This document shows, piece by piece, positions 15,293 to 26,775 of a DNA stretch of 35,748 nucleotides. The stretch spans positions 1 through 35,748 of the forward strand of contig JAGRFM010000079.1 of NCBI GenBank assembly GCA_020446045.1, read 5' to 3'. The notes beneath the pieces were generated by a model, which saw only the letters and a program-made list of their open reading frames with translations, had not been told where the DNA came from and did not search any database. Numbering within the stretch: position 1 is the first letter of the stretch; each line of letters starts with the position of its first letter. This DNA comes from Nitrosomonas sp. Lineage in GTDB: Bacteria > Pseudomonadota > Gammaproteobacteria > Burkholderiales > Nitrosomonadaceae. Both the position numbers and the translations under genes were made by a program.

Positions 15293-16444
15293 TCAGTCCG
15301 CCTGACGTCTCAAGAATGCAGGAATATCCATTGGGTCAATCCCTGATTGACGCATTGCCGCCACAGTTGCATTGTTGCCTCTTCTTCCAGTACGCATCAC
15401 TGCAGGATCATCGGCAGAAGCAAACTCTTCACGGTCATCGGTTCCGGTACGGCTGTGAACAACCGAAAGCGGTTTCTTTCCTTGATTGTGCACATTACCC
15501 AGACCGGTCGCGACCATGGTTACGCGCAGATCTTCTTCCATGCTTTCATCGATTACCGTACCCACAATAATCGTCGCATCATCTGCGGTCAATTCTTTAA
15601 TGGCGCCCATGACCTCATGAACTTCACGCATCTTCAATGACTTGCTGGCGGTAATATTCACCAGCACGCCGCGCGCACCTGCAAGTGAAATATCTTCGAG
15701 CAACGGACTGGCAACAGCATCTTCAGCAGCGATACGCGCCCGATCAATACCGGAAGAAACCGCAGATCCCATCATCGCCATACCCATCTCGGACATCACT
15801 GTTTTCACATCGGCAAAATCCACATTCACCAAACCCGGGCAATTAATCACTTCCGCAATACCTGCAACTGCCCCATACAACACATCATTTGCCGCCTTAA
15901 ACGCATCGAGCATGCTGATATCATTGCCCAGAACCGTCATCAGCTTGTCATTAGGAATAATGATCAACGAATCGACATGCTGAGACAATTCTTCCATCCC
16001 GAGTTGCGCCGCTTTGAGGCGTTTACCTTCAAATGCAAAAGGTTTACTGACAACCGCAACGGTTAAAATGCCCATCTCCTTGGCAACCTGCGCAACAATC
16101 GGCGCTGCTCCCGTACCCGTTCCACCGCCCATACCGGCGGTAACAAACAGCATATCGGAACCTTGGATCAGTTCAGCGACTCGATCACGGTCTTCCATCG
16201 CAGCTTCACGCCCTATTTCCGGATTAGCACCTGCACCCAAACCTCTGGTGATACCCGATCCAAGTTGCAGAACGGTTTCAGCCTTGGTATTTTTCAAGGC
16301 CTGCGCATCCGTGTTCATACTGATAAATTCCACGCCTTTCATGTCATTGGCGATCATATGGTCCACGGCATTGCATCCGCATCCGCCTACACCAATGACT
16401 TTAATGACTGCCTCTTGTGTTTCATTGCTCATAATTTCAAACAT
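15293..16444 (-). CDS. ftsZ: Cell division GTPase FtsZ
   Basis: FtsZ polymerises into the Z ring that drives division. The 383-residue protein has the tubulin signature MGGGTGTGAAP (about 105-115), which binds GTP, and the C-terminal peptide DIPAFLRRQ that contacts FtsA and ZipA. The start is the ATG at 16444, with a strong AAGGAGG eight bases upstream. An oddity is the first glycine-rich loop, GVGGCGCNAVDHM, in which two positions of the usual glycine run are cysteines. It ends the dcw cluster, 68 bases after ftsA. Confidence 0.99.
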   Translation of the reverse strand: MFEIMSNETQEAVIKVIGVGGCGCNAVDHMIANDMKGVEFISMNTDAQALKNTKAETVLQLGSGITRGLGAGANPEIGREAAMEDRDRVAELIQGSDMLFVTAGMGGGTGTGAAPIVAQVAKEMGILTVAVVSKPFAFEGKRLKAAQLGMEELSQHVDSLIIIPNDKLMTVLGNDISMLDAFKAANDVLYGAVAGIAEVINCPGLVNVDFADVKTVMSEMGMAMMGSAVSSGIDRARIAAEDAVASPLLEDISLAGARGVLVNITASKSLKMREVHEVMGAIKELTADDATIIVGTVIDESMEEDLRVTMVATGLGNVHNQGKKPLSVVHSRTGTDDREEFASADDPAVMRTGRRGNNATVAAMRQSGIDPMDIPAFLRRQAD

Positions 16445-16512
16445 CTCACCCCTCCTTTAAATCAAAATTGCCATCATGCTAGAGAAAACAAACAGAGCTA
16501 ACTTACTGTTTT

Positions 16513-17748
16513 TCAAAAATTCTTCTGGAACCAGTTTTTCATCCGGGTAAAAATCTGTTTTGCCGAATTGCCCTGCAACCGCGTATGATGATGCTTCATA
16601 TGCTCAATACCTGCCTGGATCAACCCGACTCCCGTTGAATAACGCGGCGTATGAACCACCTCCTGTAAACTGCCCTTGTAATGGCACACACCCAACCGAA
16701 CAGGCATATGAAAGATTTCTTCTCCCAATTCCACCATGCCGCGCAGCGATGCACTGCCCCCTGTAATCACGATACCCGATGAGAGCAGTTCCTCGAAACC
16801 GCTGCGCCTCAATTCGGCCTGCACCAGGGTATATAATTCTTCCACACGCGGCTCAATCACTTCAGCCAATGTCTGCACCGATAACTGGCGCGAACCGCGA
16901 TTACCGACATCCGGAACCTCGATCATTTCATTGGTATCCGCCAGACTGCGCAGTGCATAACCGTAGCGGCATTTAAGATCCTCGGCGTTCTTGGTCGGTG
17001 TGCGCAGCGCCATGGCGATATCATTGGTCACCTGGTCGCCCGCAATTGGGATAACGGCGGTATGACGTATTGCGCCATTGGTAAACACCGCGATATCGGT
17101 CGTACCGCCGCCGATATCCACCAGGCACACGCCCAGTTCCTTTTCATCATCAGTCAATACCGCCATCGCCGAAGCCAGTGGCTGGAGAATCAGGTCCCGC
17201 ACTTCCAGACCACAGCGGTGAACGCATTTGACAATATTCTGGGCGGCAGAAACTGCACCGGTCACAATATGCACCTTGACTTCAAGACGAATACCACTCA
17301 TCCCCACCGGTTCGCGAACATCTTCCTGGCCATCGATAATGAATTCCTGATTGAGAATGTGCAGAATTTGCTGATCAGCCGGGATGTTCACCGCCTTGGC
17401 CGCCTCCATAACCCGCTCCACATCTTCCTCGGTTACTTCCCTGTTCCTGATGGGCACCATACCGTCCGAATTGATGCCTTTGATATGGCTACCCGCTATT
17501 CCGGTAAACACTTCATTAATTTTGCAGTCGGCCATTAACTCTGCTTCTTCCAGAGCGCGCTGAATGGCATTTACCGTTGTCTCAATATTCGCCACCACTC
17601 CCTTTTTCAATCCACGGGATGGATGCGTACCGAATCCTATAATTGCAAAGCCGCCTTCAGGCAAAAGTTCAGCAACAATCGCCACGATTTTTGACGTTCC
17701 AATATCAAGTCCGACAATCAGATTTCTGCTTTCCCTGGTTTTACTCAT
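16513..17748 (-). CDS. ftsA: Cell division protein FtsA
   Basis: FtsA is the actin-like ATPase that ties FtsZ filaments to the membrane and recruits later division proteins. The 411-residue protein shows the phosphate-1 loop GLDIGTSKIVAIV (about 14-26), the phosphate-2 loop VDIGGGTTDIAVF (about 210-222) and the adenosine motif VITGGSASLRGM. The C-terminal MKNWFQKNF is the amphipathic membrane anchor. It lies 20 bases after ftsQ, within the dcw cluster. Confidence 0.98.
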   Translation of the reverse strand: MSKTRESRNLIVGLDIGTSKIVAIVAELLPEGGFAIIGFGTHPSRGLKKGVVANIETTVNAIQRALEEAELMADCKINEVFTGIAGSHIKGINSDGMVPIRNREVTEEDVERVMEAAKAVNIPADQQILHILNQEFIIDGQEDVREPVGMSGIRLEVKVHIVTGAVSAAQNIVKCVHRCGLEVRDLILQPLASAMAVLTDDEKELGVCLVDIGGGTTDIAVFTNGAIRHTAVIPIAGDQVTNDIAMALRTPTKNAEDLKCRYGYALRSLADTNEMIEVPDVGNRGSRQLSVQTLAEVIEPRVEELYTLVQAELRRSGFEELLSSGIVITGGSASLRGMVELGEEIFHMPVRLGVCHYKGSLQEVVHTPRYSTGVGLIQAGIEHMKHHHTRLQGNSAKQIFTRMKNWFQKNF

Positions 17749-17768
17749 CTGGACATATCTCCCTGACG

Positions 17769-18536
17769 CTACGTTTTCTTCCTTGTTTCCGATTTATCTC
17801 CCGCTGGCTTCCGGATATCCGATAAATGCACTGCAAATCCATTCGGATAACGCAGATCGACATAGGCCAGCGGCACATCCTGATTCAAATGGGCAATACT
17901 GTAGTTATAGACAGACACATAGCGTTTTAGCCGCTCGTCCATGTCCACTCTCCCCAATTCCAGAATAGTCCCGGTATCGAGTTGTACACGCCAGGCATGC
18001 CGGGAAGACAAATTAATCCTCGTAATTGACTGTCCCAAAGGCACCAGAATCTTGGTGAATACATGATATTTCTCGGTCACTTCTGCTGAATTTGCTTCCA
18101 TAGGGCCTGTGAACACCGGGAATTTTTCGTCCAATGCCGCATGAAAGACTTCTCCATGTGAATTGACCAACGCATGACTGCCCCAATGCGCCATCACATC
18201 GTGCACTTCGAGTTTTATATTCAGGCCTAAAGGCCAGGCCCGTTCGGCTTTGGCATCGCGTACCCAGGGTATATCGATAAAGGCATTACGAACGGCAACC
18301 AGATCTATCGATAAAAAATTACCTTTTAATTCGTCTCTCACAACCTGTTCAATTTGTTCGCGGGCAATATGCGTCAAATCAGCCCGTTCCGTATGCATAC
18401 CCTGAATATATATTTCCTTTACCCGGACATATTTCGATAAATCATGATGTTGGTGGATTACAACCAACACACTCAAAGCTGTCAGAATAAACAACATTGT
18501 CGACACAAGATTGAGAAATCGATGGCTATCCCACAT
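17769..18536 (-). CDS. ftsQ: Cell division protein FtsQ
   Basis: FtsQ is a bitopic inner-membrane protein linking FtsL/FtsB to the early divisome. The 255-residue protein has a short cytoplasmic head, one membrane helix (about 10-28, [17 protein letters not shown]), a POTRA domain starting at [16 protein letters not shown], then the FtsQ beta domain (about 110-235). It overlaps the end of ddlB by 11 bases, as is usual in this cluster. The basic tail (SETRKKT) is unremarkable. Confidence 0.95.
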   Translation of the reverse strand: MWDSHRFLNLVSTMLFILTALSVLVVIHQHHDLSKYVRVKEIYIQGMHTERADLTHIAREQIEQVVRDELKGNFLSIDLVAVRNAFIDIPWVRDAKAERAWPLGLNIKLEVHDVMAHWGSHALVNSHGEVFHAALDEKFPVFTGPMEANSAEVTEKYHVFTKILVPLGQSITRINLSSRHAWRVQLDTGTILELGRVDMDERLKRYVSVYNYSIAHLNQDVPLAYVDLRYPNGFAVHLSDIRKPAGDKSETRKKT

Positions 18537-19443
18537 GCGACAACTCCAGAATTTTCAAAACCAATGCATCGAACTCCAGCCCTGCGTTCCTGGCTGCCAT
18601 AGGAACCAGACTGTGGCTGGTCATACCCGGCGATGTATTGGCTTCGAGAAAATAAAACCCGCCTTCACGGCTTAAAATCAGGTCAATTCTCGCCCATCCC
18701 TCACACCCTAATACCCGGAATGCCAGCAGTGCCTGTTCCTGGATGGCGCGTTCCTGTTCTTCAGGCAGACCGCAGGGACAAAAATAACGCGTTTCATCCG
18801 ACAAATATTTGGCTTCATAATCATAAAGCTCACCGGCAACTTCAATCCTGACCAAGGGTAAAGTGCTCTCGCCAAGTATCGCTGCCGTCAATTCGGTACC
18901 GGCAATAAATTCCTCAGCCATGACCATGGCATCATGTTCCGCAGCCAACCGGTATGCTTCAACCAAATCCTGAGCTTTTTCAACTTTACTCAATCCGATG
19001 GTTGAACCTTCTCGCGCTGGTTTAATAATTAATGGCAGACCCAGCCTTTGCACAACCGATTCGAAATCGCTGTGTTCGGTCAGTATTTCACTGCGTGGCG
19101 AATGAACACCAACCGCTTGCCAAAGCAGTTTGGTGCGCCATTTATCCATCGCTAGTGCACTGGCCATAACGCCGCTTCCCGTATAGGGAATACCCATGAG
19201 TTCCAGTGTGCCCTGTATGGTGCCGTCTTCTCCGAAACGTCCATGTAATGCAATATGCGCCCGCTCGAATTTTTCGTCCTGCAAGGCCGACAATGGCTTT
19301 TCTGCCGGATCAAACGGATGCGCATCAACACCATTGCGCCGCAATGCTTCTAAAACAGCCTGTCCACTTTGTAACGATATCTCTCGCTCCGCGGAGCGCC
19401 CACCCAGTAATACCGCAACTTTTCCAAACCGATGTTCACTCAT
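18526..19443 (-). CDS. ddlB: D-alanine--D-alanine ligase
   Basis: Ddl joins two D-alanines with ATP to supply the end of the peptidoglycan stem peptide. The 305-residue protein is an ATP-grasp enzyme, with [17 protein letters not shown] at the N-terminus, [19 protein letters not shown] in the ATP-binding part and [19 protein letters not shown] at the metal site. The length matches DdlB. Its ATG overlaps the murB stop by four bases (ATGA), and it overlaps ftsQ downstream. Confidence 0.98.
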   Translation of the reverse strand: MSEHRFGKVAVLLGGRSAEREISLQSGQAVLEALRRNGVDAHPFDPAEKPLSALQDEKFERAHIALHGRFGEDGTIQGTLELMGIPYTGSGVMASALAMDKWRTKLLWQAVGVHSPRSEILTEHSDFESVVQRLGLPLIIKPAREGSTIGLSKVEKAQDLVEAYRLAAEHDAMVMAEEFIAGTELTAAILGESTLPLVRIEVAGELYDYEAKYLSDETRYFCPCGLPEEQERAIQEQALLAFRVLGCEGWARIDLILSREGGFYFLEANTSPGMTSHSLVPMAARNAGLEFDALVLKILELSHVG

Positions 19444-20471
19444 GACAACCTCCCGGGACTTTTTGCCTCGCCAATAATGCGCACCTCTGGCACCAGTTGA
19501 ATCCCTGTTTTCGTTTCAACACAATCTTGCACCCGGCGGATAAGCGATTCGATATCGGCTGCACTGGCCTGCCCTGTATTGATAATAAAATTGGCATGTT
19601 TGGTTGAAACCATTGCCCCACCGACAACCGCGCCTTTCATCCCGCAGACTTCTATCAACCGTGCCGCATGATCACCGGGCGGATTTCTGAACACCGAACC
19701 GGCATTGGGTTTATTCAGCGGCTGGCTCTCCACACGTCGTGTCAATAGTTCCTTGATTTTCTGACGGGACACCGATTCATCGCCATGCTTTAACTGAAAA
19801 AAACCACCGACAAACCATTCGTGTTGCGTGCTGTCTTCGGATAAACCTTTACGCTGCACGCTGCGATAACCGACTGTATAGTCTGCAGGTTGACGCAGCA
19901 TGATTTCACCCGCACGATTAATAACTTTTACCTGCGTCACAAAATCCCAGGTTTCCGCACCGTAACAACCGGCATTCATTGCCAGTGCGCCACCGACTGT
20001 CCCCGGAATTCCCGCAAGGAATTCCGCACCGGCCAATTGATGCTTGGCTGCAAAACGCGCCACTTTGGCACAGGCCACACCAGCACCGGCGAATATCAGC
20101 CCTCCAGAGCGTTCATATTGAAGCAGCTCCAATTCATTCAAACGCGCATGCAGCGCGATAACGGTACCGGATAATCCGCCATCCCTAACCAGCAGATTAC
20201 TTCCCAGTCCAATCAAATGAACCGGTTCATCAACCGGCAATTGCCGTAAAAAAACACTCAAATCATTCAGATCTGCCGGAATATAGTAACGCCGGGCTTT
20301 GCCCCCTGCACGCCACGAGGTATGCCTGTGCATGGGCTCATTCAGCCGCATTTCACCGCGCAATTCATCCATACCTGTTTTCCTGGCCACGTATTCTTTC
20401 AACTGGCTTGATTGCCACTGCCCGGATTTCAGTTCCATTCCCGCCATTCCTTGTTCGCCAATCCGACTCAT
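19440..20471 (-). CDS. murB: UDP-N-acetylenolpyruvoylglucosamine reductase
   Basis: MurB reduces the enolpyruvyl group to give UDP-MurNAc, using FAD and NADPH. FAD-binding features are [20 protein letters not shown] and [20 protein letters not shown]. The catalytic serine is in [12 protein letters not shown]. The MurB core begins only near [15 protein letters not shown], so about 40 residues precede it and the true start could be internal. I use the ATG at 20471, which overlaps the murC stop by one base (TGATG); a GTG sits one codon earlier. Confidence 0.96.
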   Translation of the reverse strand: MSRIGEQGMAGMELKSGQWQSSQLKEYVARKTGMDELRGEMRLNEPMHRHTSWRAGGKARRYYIPADLNDLSVFLRQLPVDEPVHLIGLGSNLLVRDGGLSGTVIALHARLNELELLQYERSGGLIFAGAGVACAKVARFAAKHQLAGAEFLAGIPGTVGGALAMNAGCYGAETWDFVTQVKVINRAGEIMLRQPADYTVGYRSVQRKGLSEDSTQHEWFVGGFFQLKHGDESVSRQKIKELLTRRVESQPLNKPNAGSVFRNPPGDHAARLIEVCGMKGAVVGGAMVSTKHANFIINTGQASAADIESLIRRVQDCVETKTGIQLVPEVRIIGEAKSPGRLS

Positions 20472-21889
20472 CACACATTAATAATCTTTAAAGTCTGCCT
20501 TTTTTGCACTATTTCCGGCGCAACCCGGGATATCGATCCCGCCCCCATTACCAAGACCACATCACCATCACAAACCGCATCCGGAATCGCTTTTATCAAA
20601 TCGTCTACAGTCTGAGCATAAATCGGTTCCACCTTACCCTGCACACGTACTGCTCTCGCCAGTGATTTGCTGTCAGCGGCCACAATCGGCTCCTCACCGG
20701 CCTGATACACTTCCGTCAATAGCAAAACATCCGCCTGAGAAAGTACTTTGACAAAGTCTTCAAACAAATCACGTGTCCGCGTATAACGGTGCGGTTGGAA
20801 GGCCAGCACCAAACGTTTTCCCGGGAAAGCACCACGTGCCGCTTCCATTGTGGCCTGCAGTTCAACGGGATGATGCCCGTAATCGTCAACCAATTCGAAA
20901 TTGCGCTGCCCCTCCAACTGAATCGTCCCATAGTGCTGAAAACGCCGCTCTACACCTTTAAACTCTGACAATGCCTTGATGATCGCGGCATCGGACGCAC
21001 CGACTTCATTCGCTACCGCAATGGCCGCTAACGCATTCTGTATATTGTGCAGACCGGGAAGATTCAAAATAATCGGCAACCTCCGGCTCGATCCGTTGAC
21101 ACCAACGACTGCGGTAAAATGCATCTGCCCGAAATGATGCCGAATCTCCTCAGCCCGCACCTGGGCTTCATCAGAAAGCCCGTATGTAGTTATGGGCTTG
21201 GTAATTTCCGACATTAACGAACTGACATTGGCATCGTCGATACATAGCACCGCCATCCCGTAAAAGGGAAGATGCTGCACAAATTCGACAAAAGTCTGCT
21301 TCAACCGATTGAAATCGTGACCATAGGTATGCATATGATCCATATCGACATTGGTCACCACCGTTAAAACCGGTTGCAGATAAAGAAAAGACGCATCCGA
21401 CTCATCCGCTTCCACGACGATAAACTCGCCGCTGCCCAGCTTGGCATGGCAACCCGCCGCTTCGAGCCTACCGCCAATGACAAATGTCGGATCCATATCG
21501 GCTTCCGCCAAGATGCTTGCAATCAGACTCGTTGTCGTCGTCTTGCCATGCGTTCCTGCGATAGCTATCCCGCGCCGCAATCGCAATAATTCGGCCAGCA
21601 TAAGCGCACGCGGCACAACGGGAATCTTTTTCTCATGCGCAGCTATCACTTCAGGATTGTCCGCTTTGACCGCTGTCGAAGTCACTACAACATCAGCTCC
21701 GGCAATCTGTTCGCTGCTATGGCCGGTATATACGGTAATGCCCTGACTTCTCAACCGTCTTGAGACCGCATTGTCGGACAAATCCGAACCGGTAATTTTA
21801 TACTTCAGATTAAACAAGACTTCAGCGATACCACTCATCCCGGAACCGCAGATTCCCACAAAATGTATATGTTTGACTTTATGTCTCAT
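20471..21889 (-). CDS. murC: UDP-N-acetylmuramate--L-alanine ligase
   Basis: MurC adds L-alanine to UDP-MurNAc, the first amino acid of the stem peptide. The 472-residue protein has the N-terminal UDP-binding loop [17 protein letters not shown], the ATP loop [14 protein letters not shown] and the C-terminal Mur ligase domain with DDYGHHPVE. The ATG at 21889 has GGGGGAG seven bases upstream and is preferred over the in-frame GTG at 21910. It overlaps murG by 11 bases and touches murB. Confidence 0.98.
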   Translation of the reverse strand: MRHKVKHIHFVGICGSGMSGIAEVLFNLKYKITGSDLSDNAVSRRLRSQGITVYTGHSSEQIAGADVVVTSTAVKADNPEVIAAHEKKIPVVPRALMLAELLRLRRGIAIAGTHGKTTTTSLIASILAEADMDPTFVIGGRLEAAGCHAKLGSGEFIVVEADESDASFLYLQPVLTVVTNVDMDHMHTYGHDFNRLKQTFVEFVQHLPFYGMAVLCIDDANVSSLMSEITKPITTYGLSDEAQVRAEEIRHHFGQMHFTAVVGVNGSSRRLPIILNLPGLHNIQNALAAIAVANEVGASDAAIIKALSEFKGVERRFQHYGTIQLEGQRNFELVDDYGHHPVELQATMEAARGAFPGKRLVLAFQPHRYTRTRDLFEDFVKVLSQADVLLLTEVYQAGEEPIVAADSKSLARAVRVQGKVEPIYAQTVDDLIKAIPDAVCDGDVVLVMGAGSISRVAPEIVQKRQTLKIINV

Positions 21890-22979
21890 CGCTTGACTCC
21901 CCCGACTCACGACTTAAATCCATACATATCTGTGCAACTTTTTGCGCAGCATCCGGTTTGGCGCTTTGACGCGCCGCAATGGCCATAGCCAGTAATTGCT
22001 CACGTGTCATATTCATCAGAATTTCGGCCAGCTTATCCGGATTCAACATTGGTTGCGGCAATAATACAGCTGCCTGGTTGTTGCTTAAGAACCGTGCATT
22101 TCCGGTTTGATGATCATCCACCGCATACGGATAAGGCACCAGAATACTCGCCACGCCACCTGCCGCCAGTTCCGATACCGTTAATGCACCAGCACGGCAT
22201 AACACCAGGTCACAGGCTGCATATTGCCCGGCCATATCATCGATGAAGGGTAGCAAATTGGCATCCACGCCAAGATCGCCATAATGTTTGCGAAGGGTAT
22301 CCAGGTTCTTTTCACCCGCCTGATGCACTACCACCGGACGCCGGCCCTGTGGAATTTTTTTCAGTGCTTGCGGCACTACGGTATTGAAAACCTGCGCACC
22401 CAGACTGCCGCCCACGATCAATAATCGTAACGGCCCGGTTCTATCCGCAAAACGTTTCTCAGGCAATTCAATTGCCGCAATTTCCTGCCGCACAGGATTT
22501 CCCGCTACGATAATTTTGCTTGCATCCGTCTTGATCGCAGCGGGGAAACCCAGCACCACTTTATCTGCCAGTTTAGCCAAAATCTTGTTCGTTAAGCCCG
22601 GCACCGAATTCTGTTCATGAATCACTAAAGGCTTGTTCAGGAGAGAAGCCATCATCCCGCCCGGAAATGCCGGGTATCCTCCCATGCCCAGTACCACGTC
22701 AGGCTTGATCTGGCGTAACACAGCAATACTCTGTTTAAATGCCTTCAGCAATCGCAGCGGCAAGGTCAACCATGTAAGCACCCGCTTGCCTCTCAATCCC
22801 GAAAAATCGATGGTCTCCATTGGGTAGCCGTACTGTGCTACCAGTTTGTTTTCCATTCCCGCCCTAGTGCCTAGCCATATCACTTGCCATCCCGATGTTT
22901 TCATTTCATGAGCAACCGCCAGTCCCGGAAAAACATGACCACCGGTACCCCCTGCCATAATCAGAATCGTTTGCGTCAT
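21879..22979 (-). CDS. murG: Lipid II synthase MurG (GlcNAc transferase)
   Basis: MurG moves GlcNAc from UDP-GlcNAc to lipid I on the inner face of the membrane. The 366-residue GT-B protein begins with the glycine-rich loop [17 protein letters not shown] and has [25 protein letters not shown] and [22 protein letters not shown] (the last in the nucleotide-sugar site, split here by length only in this description). GGAG lies just upstream of the ATG. It sits between ftsW and murC in the usual dcw order. Confidence 0.98.
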   Translation of the reverse strand: MTQTILIMAGGTGGHVFPGLAVAHEMKTSGWQVIWLGTRAGMENKLVAQYGYPMETIDFSGLRGKRVLTWLTLPLRLLKAFKQSIAVLRQIKPDVVLGMGGYPAFPGGMMASLLNKPLVIHEQNSVPGLTNKILAKLADKVVLGFPAAIKTDASKIIVAGNPVRQEIAAIELPEKRFADRTGPLRLLIVGGSLGAQVFNTVVPQALKKIPQGRRPVVVHQAGEKNLDTLRKHYGDLGVDANLLPFIDDMAGQYAACDLVLCRAGALTVSELAAGGVASILVPYPYAVDDHQTGNARFLSNNQAAVLLPQPMLNPDKLAEILMNMTREQLLAMAIAARQSAKPDAAQKVAQICMDLSRESGESSDET

Positions 22980-23019
22980 GCGTTATGCTCCGCAGTGTTA
23001 TGCAATACAATGCCGTCAC

Positions 23020-24180
23020 TCATGTCAGTTTCCCTTGCAGCCGCTGCCGGTTTTCCCAATCAATCCGCAACAATACGGCCAATGCAAAACAAACCGCTGT
23101 AATGCTGCTGCCCCCAAAACTCATGAGCGGCAGCGTCAAACCCTTGGTAGGCAATACGCCCATATTGACGCCCATATTGATCAGTGCCTGCATGCCTATC
23201 CAAAGCCCGATACCTTGAGCCACCAGTGCTGCAAAGTGGCAATCCAGTCTGGCGGCTTGCCGGCCTATTGCCAAAGCACGTAACACCAGTGCCACAAACA
23301 AAGCGACCACTACGGCTACACCCACAAACCCCAGTTCTTCGGCAAGCACTGCCAATAGGAAATCCGTATGCGCTTCCGGTAAATAGAGCAATTTCTCGAC
23401 ACTGTCACCCAGTCCGACACCAAACCATTCACCGCGGCCAAAAGCAATCAGCGCATGACTCAACTGATATCCTTTCCCGAGGGGATCCGCCCATGGATCC
23501 ATAAAACCGATGATGCGATCCAGGCGATAACTGGCGAAATAAATCAGCACAAAAGCACCCGCAGCCATTAACGCCAGCAATAAGGAAAATATTTTCAGAC
23601 TGACGCCGCCGAGGAACAGAATCGACACAACCAGCACGGCTATCACGGCTGCCGCACCGAAGTCAGGCTGTTGCAACAGCAAAAATCCTACACTGCTGAT
23701 AATAATTAGAATGGGCAGAAAGCCCTTTAGAAAACTGTCCAGATCAGCCACTTTACGAACCACATAATCCGCAGTAAACACGATCATGAAAAATTTCATG
23801 AATTCGGACGGCTGCAAATTGAAAAAATAGAGATATATCCAGCGCTGGCTGCCGTTAATCTCCCGCCCTATTCCGGGAATCAATACCAGCAGCAGCAATA
23901 CAATACCCAGCAAAAACAGATAAAATGCCGATTTTTGCCAGATAGATATTGGCACCTGGAATGCCATATAACCCAGTGAACCGCCGATAACCAGATATAT
24001 CGCATGACGTATCAGGTAATGGTGGGATCGATCTTCTCCAAACTGTACTTCTGCAATCGCGATGGATGCTGAGTAAACCATAATCAGCCCAAGGCTCAGC
24101 AATATCACCGCAGACCAAATCAATACCTGATCAAATTCGGCCATTTTGATTATTTTCACGTTTTCTGTCTGGTGAATCAT
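23020..24180 (-). CDS. ftsW: Septal peptidoglycan polymerase FtsW (SEDS family)
   Basis: FtsW is the SEDS glycosyltransferase that works with FtsI at the septum. The 386-residue protein has about ten hydrophobic segments. Conserved SEDS blocks are GLIMVYSAS after the first helix, [21 protein letters not shown] and [16 protein letters not shown]; near the end, [20 protein letters not shown] carries the family's C-terminal motif. It starts four bases after murD ends. It is closely followed by murG. Confidence 0.97.
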   Translation of the reverse strand: MIHQTENVKIIKMAEFDQVLIWSAVILLSLGLIMVYSASIAIAEVQFGEDRSHHYLIRHAIYLVIGGSLGYMAFQVPISIWQKSAFYLFLLGIVLLLLVLIPGIGREINGSQRWIYLYFFNLQPSEFMKFFMIVFTADYVVRKVADLDSFLKGFLPILIIISSVGFLLLQQPDFGAAAVIAVLVVSILFLGGVSLKIFSLLLALMAAGAFVLIYFASYRLDRIIGFMDPWADPLGKGYQLSHALIAFGRGEWFGVGLGDSVEKLLYLPEAHTDFLLAVLAEELGFVGVAVVVALFVALVLRALAIGRQAARLDCHFAALVAQGIGLWIGMQALINMGVNMGVLPTKGLTLPLMSFGGSSITAVCFALAVLLRIDWENRQRLQGKLT

Positions 24181-24183
24181 CTG

Positions 24184-25599
24184 CTAATGCCTATTCTGAT
24201 CCAGCGTTAACAATTTCAATTCAAGATCCCTAACTGCGGAAACAAACACCTCGGCGCGATGGATATAGTTTCTGAACATATCAAAACTTGCACACGCCGG
24301 GGAAAGCAATACCACATCCCCAGGATGGGTCAACAAAAAGCTTTTCTGTACGGCGTCTTCCATAGTTTGTGCGAAATATACCAGGACATCGTTCTCATCC
24401 AGTTCTGCCGCAATACTTCCTGCGTCACGGCCGATCAGCACCACTGCGCGAGCGCCATCAACCACAGCCTGCCGCATCAACGAAAAATCCTGTCCTTTGC
24501 CATCACCGCCGGCTATCAATACAACATTACCCTGCAAACCATTCAGCGCAGCAACGGTTGAACCGACATTGGTGCTTTTTGAATCATCAATAAATGTCAC
24601 GCCGCATAATGAAGCAACTGCTTCCATGCGATGCGGAAGTCCTTTAAACCCCCGTAATGCCGACAGTAATGGCGCTAATGAAACTTGCATTGCTCTGCAA
24701 ATCGCCAATGCTGCCAGCGCGTTGGCTGCATTATGAAGGCCGGTTAACTGTAACTCAGATGCTTTCATCAACAAATTGTTGCCTTGCGCTAACCAGACTT
24801 CCCCGCCGCACCGAATGATGCCGAAATCATTTTCTGTATCCGGCTCGTTCAATCCGAAAGTGATATGTCGCCTATTCTCGATCTGCATCGCCATGGCGCT
24901 TTCATCGTCACGGTTTAACACCTGAACTCCTTCACCCTGACGCTCATTCCTGAAAATTCTGGTTTTAGCTTCTATATAAGCCTGCAAACCGGGATAGCGA
25001 TCCAAATGATCTTCGCTGACATTCAGAACGGTTGCCACATCGGCATTCAGCCACTCGGTCAGTTCCAACTGAAAACTGGACATTTCCAATACCCAAATTT
25101 CCGGCATGTTCCCTGAATCAAGCTGTTGCATTAAAGCATCCAAAACGGCCGGCCCAATATTTCCCGCAACAGCCACATTCAAACCTGCATTTTTTAGCAT
25201 TGCACCAACCATTGCCGTAACGGTTGTTTTTCCATTGGTTCCGGTAATCGCCAATACTTTCGCCTTATTGGCCATATTTTTTTCCAACGCATTTTTAAAC
25301 AATGTAATATCACCAACCACCGGAATGCCATGCTTAATTGCAGACTGAACATGGGGTTCCGACATTGGAATCCCCGGACTCATAGCGATAACTTCCACAC
25401 CTTCAAACACGGCATCCTCAAATGGACCGGTAAAAATTTCACCTGCAGGAACCCATTCCATCACGGCATCCAGATTGAGCGGCATCGCACGGCTGTCAGC
25501 TATTCTAATTTTGGCCTCTTGCCGATTCAGCCATTTCGCTAAAGACAATCCTGTTTCTCCCATGCCCAGCACCAGTACTTGTTTCCCTTTTAAATTCAT
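24184..25599 (-). CDS. murD: UDP-N-acetylmuramoyl-L-alanine--D-glutamate ligase
   Basis: MurD adds D-glutamate to UDP-MurNAc-L-Ala. The 471-residue Mur ligase starts with [17 protein letters not shown] (UDP-binding), has the ATP loop [16 protein letters not shown] and the EMSSFQLE and [10 protein letters not shown] blocks. The C-terminal part includes [17 protein letters not shown] and IAGGDGKG. Its ATG overlaps the mraY stop by four bases, so the two are coupled. Confidence 0.98.
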   Translation of the reverse strand: MNLKGKQVLVLGMGETGLSLAKWLNRQEAKIRIADSRAMPLNLDAVMEWVPAGEIFTGPFEDAVFEGVEVIAMSPGIPMSEPHVQSAIKHGIPVVGDITLFKNALEKNMANKAKVLAITGTNGKTTVTAMVGAMLKNAGLNVAVAGNIGPAVLDALMQQLDSGNMPEIWVLEMSSFQLELTEWLNADVATVLNVSEDHLDRYPGLQAYIEAKTRIFRNERQGEGVQVLNRDDESAMAMQIENRRHITFGLNEPDTENDFGIIRCGGEVWLAQGNNLLMKASELQLTGLHNAANALAALAICRAMQVSLAPLLSALRGFKGLPHRMEAVASLCGVTFIDDSKSTNVGSTVAALNGLQGNVVLIAGGDGKGQDFSLMRQAVVDGARAVVLIGRDAGSIAAELDENDVLVYFAQTMEDAVQKSFLLTHPGDVVLLSPACASFDMFRNYIHRAEVFVSAVRDLELKLLTLDQNRH

Positions 25600-26681
25600 C
25601 TCAGCTTCAACGTGGACAAACCAATTAACACCAAAATGATTGTAATAATCCAGAACCGCACAACCACTTGATTTTCTTTCCAGCCCTTTAATTCAAAGTG
25701 ATGATGCAGAGGCGCCATCCGGAAAACGCGGCGTCCCATTAACTTATATGAAGCAACCTGCAGCATGACAGACAACGCTTCAACGACAAAAACACCCCCC
25801 ATGATCACCAAAACGATTTCCTGCCGAACAATAACTGTTATTACACCGAGCGCTGCACCTAAAGACAACGCTCCCACATCCCCCATAAAAACTTCTGCCG
25901 GATATGTGTTAAACCATAAGAAAGCCAGACCGGCTCCTGCCAGTGCCCCGCAAAATACAGACAATTCTCCTGCCTGCGGGATATAGGGAATACCCAGATA
26001 ATTTGCAAAAACCACATGACCTGCCGCATAGGCAAAAATCGCCAGCGCACCGCCAACCATAACTGTTGGCATGATTGCAAGACCATCCAGTCCATCGGTC
26101 AGATTCACCGCATTACTGGTGCCTACAATCACCAGGTAAGTCAATATGACAAACCCGGTCACGCCCAGCGGAATCGCAATTTCCTTGAAAAAAGGAACGA
26201 TCATTTCGGTCTGCGACGGCAACTCTGCTGTCAAACCCAGATAAAAAGCTACCACCAGGGCTATGACCGATTGCCAGAAAAATTTGCTTTTTGCCGAAAG
26301 CCCTTTCGGATTACGATAAACGACTTTCCGATAATCATCGATCCAGCCGATGATTCCAAACCCCAATGTCGTTAACAACACCACCCAGATATAGCGGTTA
26401 CTGAGATCGGCCCATAACAATGTCGTCAACACAATCGCCACCAGAATCAGAGCACCACCCATTGTGGGTGTTCCAGCCTTTGCCAGATGTGTTTGCGGCC
26501 CATCATCCCGTACTGATTGTCCGATTTTGTAGTGTGTCAGTTTTCGTATCATTACCGGCCCAATCAAAAAAGAAATCGCTAATGCTGTTAAAGCCGCCAG
26601 CATTGCACGCAGCGTGATGTAACTGAATACATTAAACGCCCGGACATCTTGCGCCAACCACTGCGATAACTCTAATAACAT
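25596..26681 (-). CDS. mraY: Phospho-MurNAc-pentapeptide translocase MraY
   Basis: MraY attaches phospho-MurNAc-pentapeptide to undecaprenyl phosphate, making lipid I. The 361-residue membrane protein has about ten helices. The catalytic aspartates are in GWIDDYRKV and [21 protein letters not shown] is the first conserved cytoplasmic loop, and [12 protein letters not shown] is the histidine triad near the C-terminus. It follows murF after a 94-base gap, the largest inside the mur part of the cluster, and overlaps murD. Confidence 0.98.
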   Translation of the reverse strand: MLLELSQWLAQDVRAFNVFSYITLRAMLAALTALAISFLIGPVMIRKLTHYKIGQSVRDDGPQTHLAKAGTPTMGGALILVAIVLTTLLWADLSNRYIWVVLLTTLGFGIIGWIDDYRKVVYRNPKGLSAKSKFFWQSVIALVVAFYLGLTAELPSQTEMIVPFFKEIAIPLGVTGFVILTYLVIVGTSNAVNLTDGLDGLAIMPTVMVGGALAIFAYAAGHVVFANYLGIPYIPQAGELSVFCGALAGAGLAFLWFNTYPAEVFMGDVGALSLGAALGVITVIVRQEIVLVIMGGVFVVEALSVMLQVASYKLMGRRVFRMAPLHHHFELKGWKENQVVVRFWIITIILVLIGLSTLKLR

Positions 26682-26743
26682 TTACGCTACTCTTTATTGT
26701 CTAAATGTTCCAAACCGGAAATTACAACACTCACGCTACACAC

Positions 26744-26769
26744 ACCTGCTTAGTCAGCCTGCCTAGTCA
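26744..26769. repeat. Two tandem 13-base units between murF and mraY
   Basis: ACCTGCTTAGTCA is followed at once by GCCTGCCTAGTCA; ten or eleven of the 13 bases agree. They occupy part of the 94-base murF-mraY gap. They may simply be replication slippage; no function is assigned. Confidence 0.35.
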
Positions 26770-26775
26770 TCCTGT

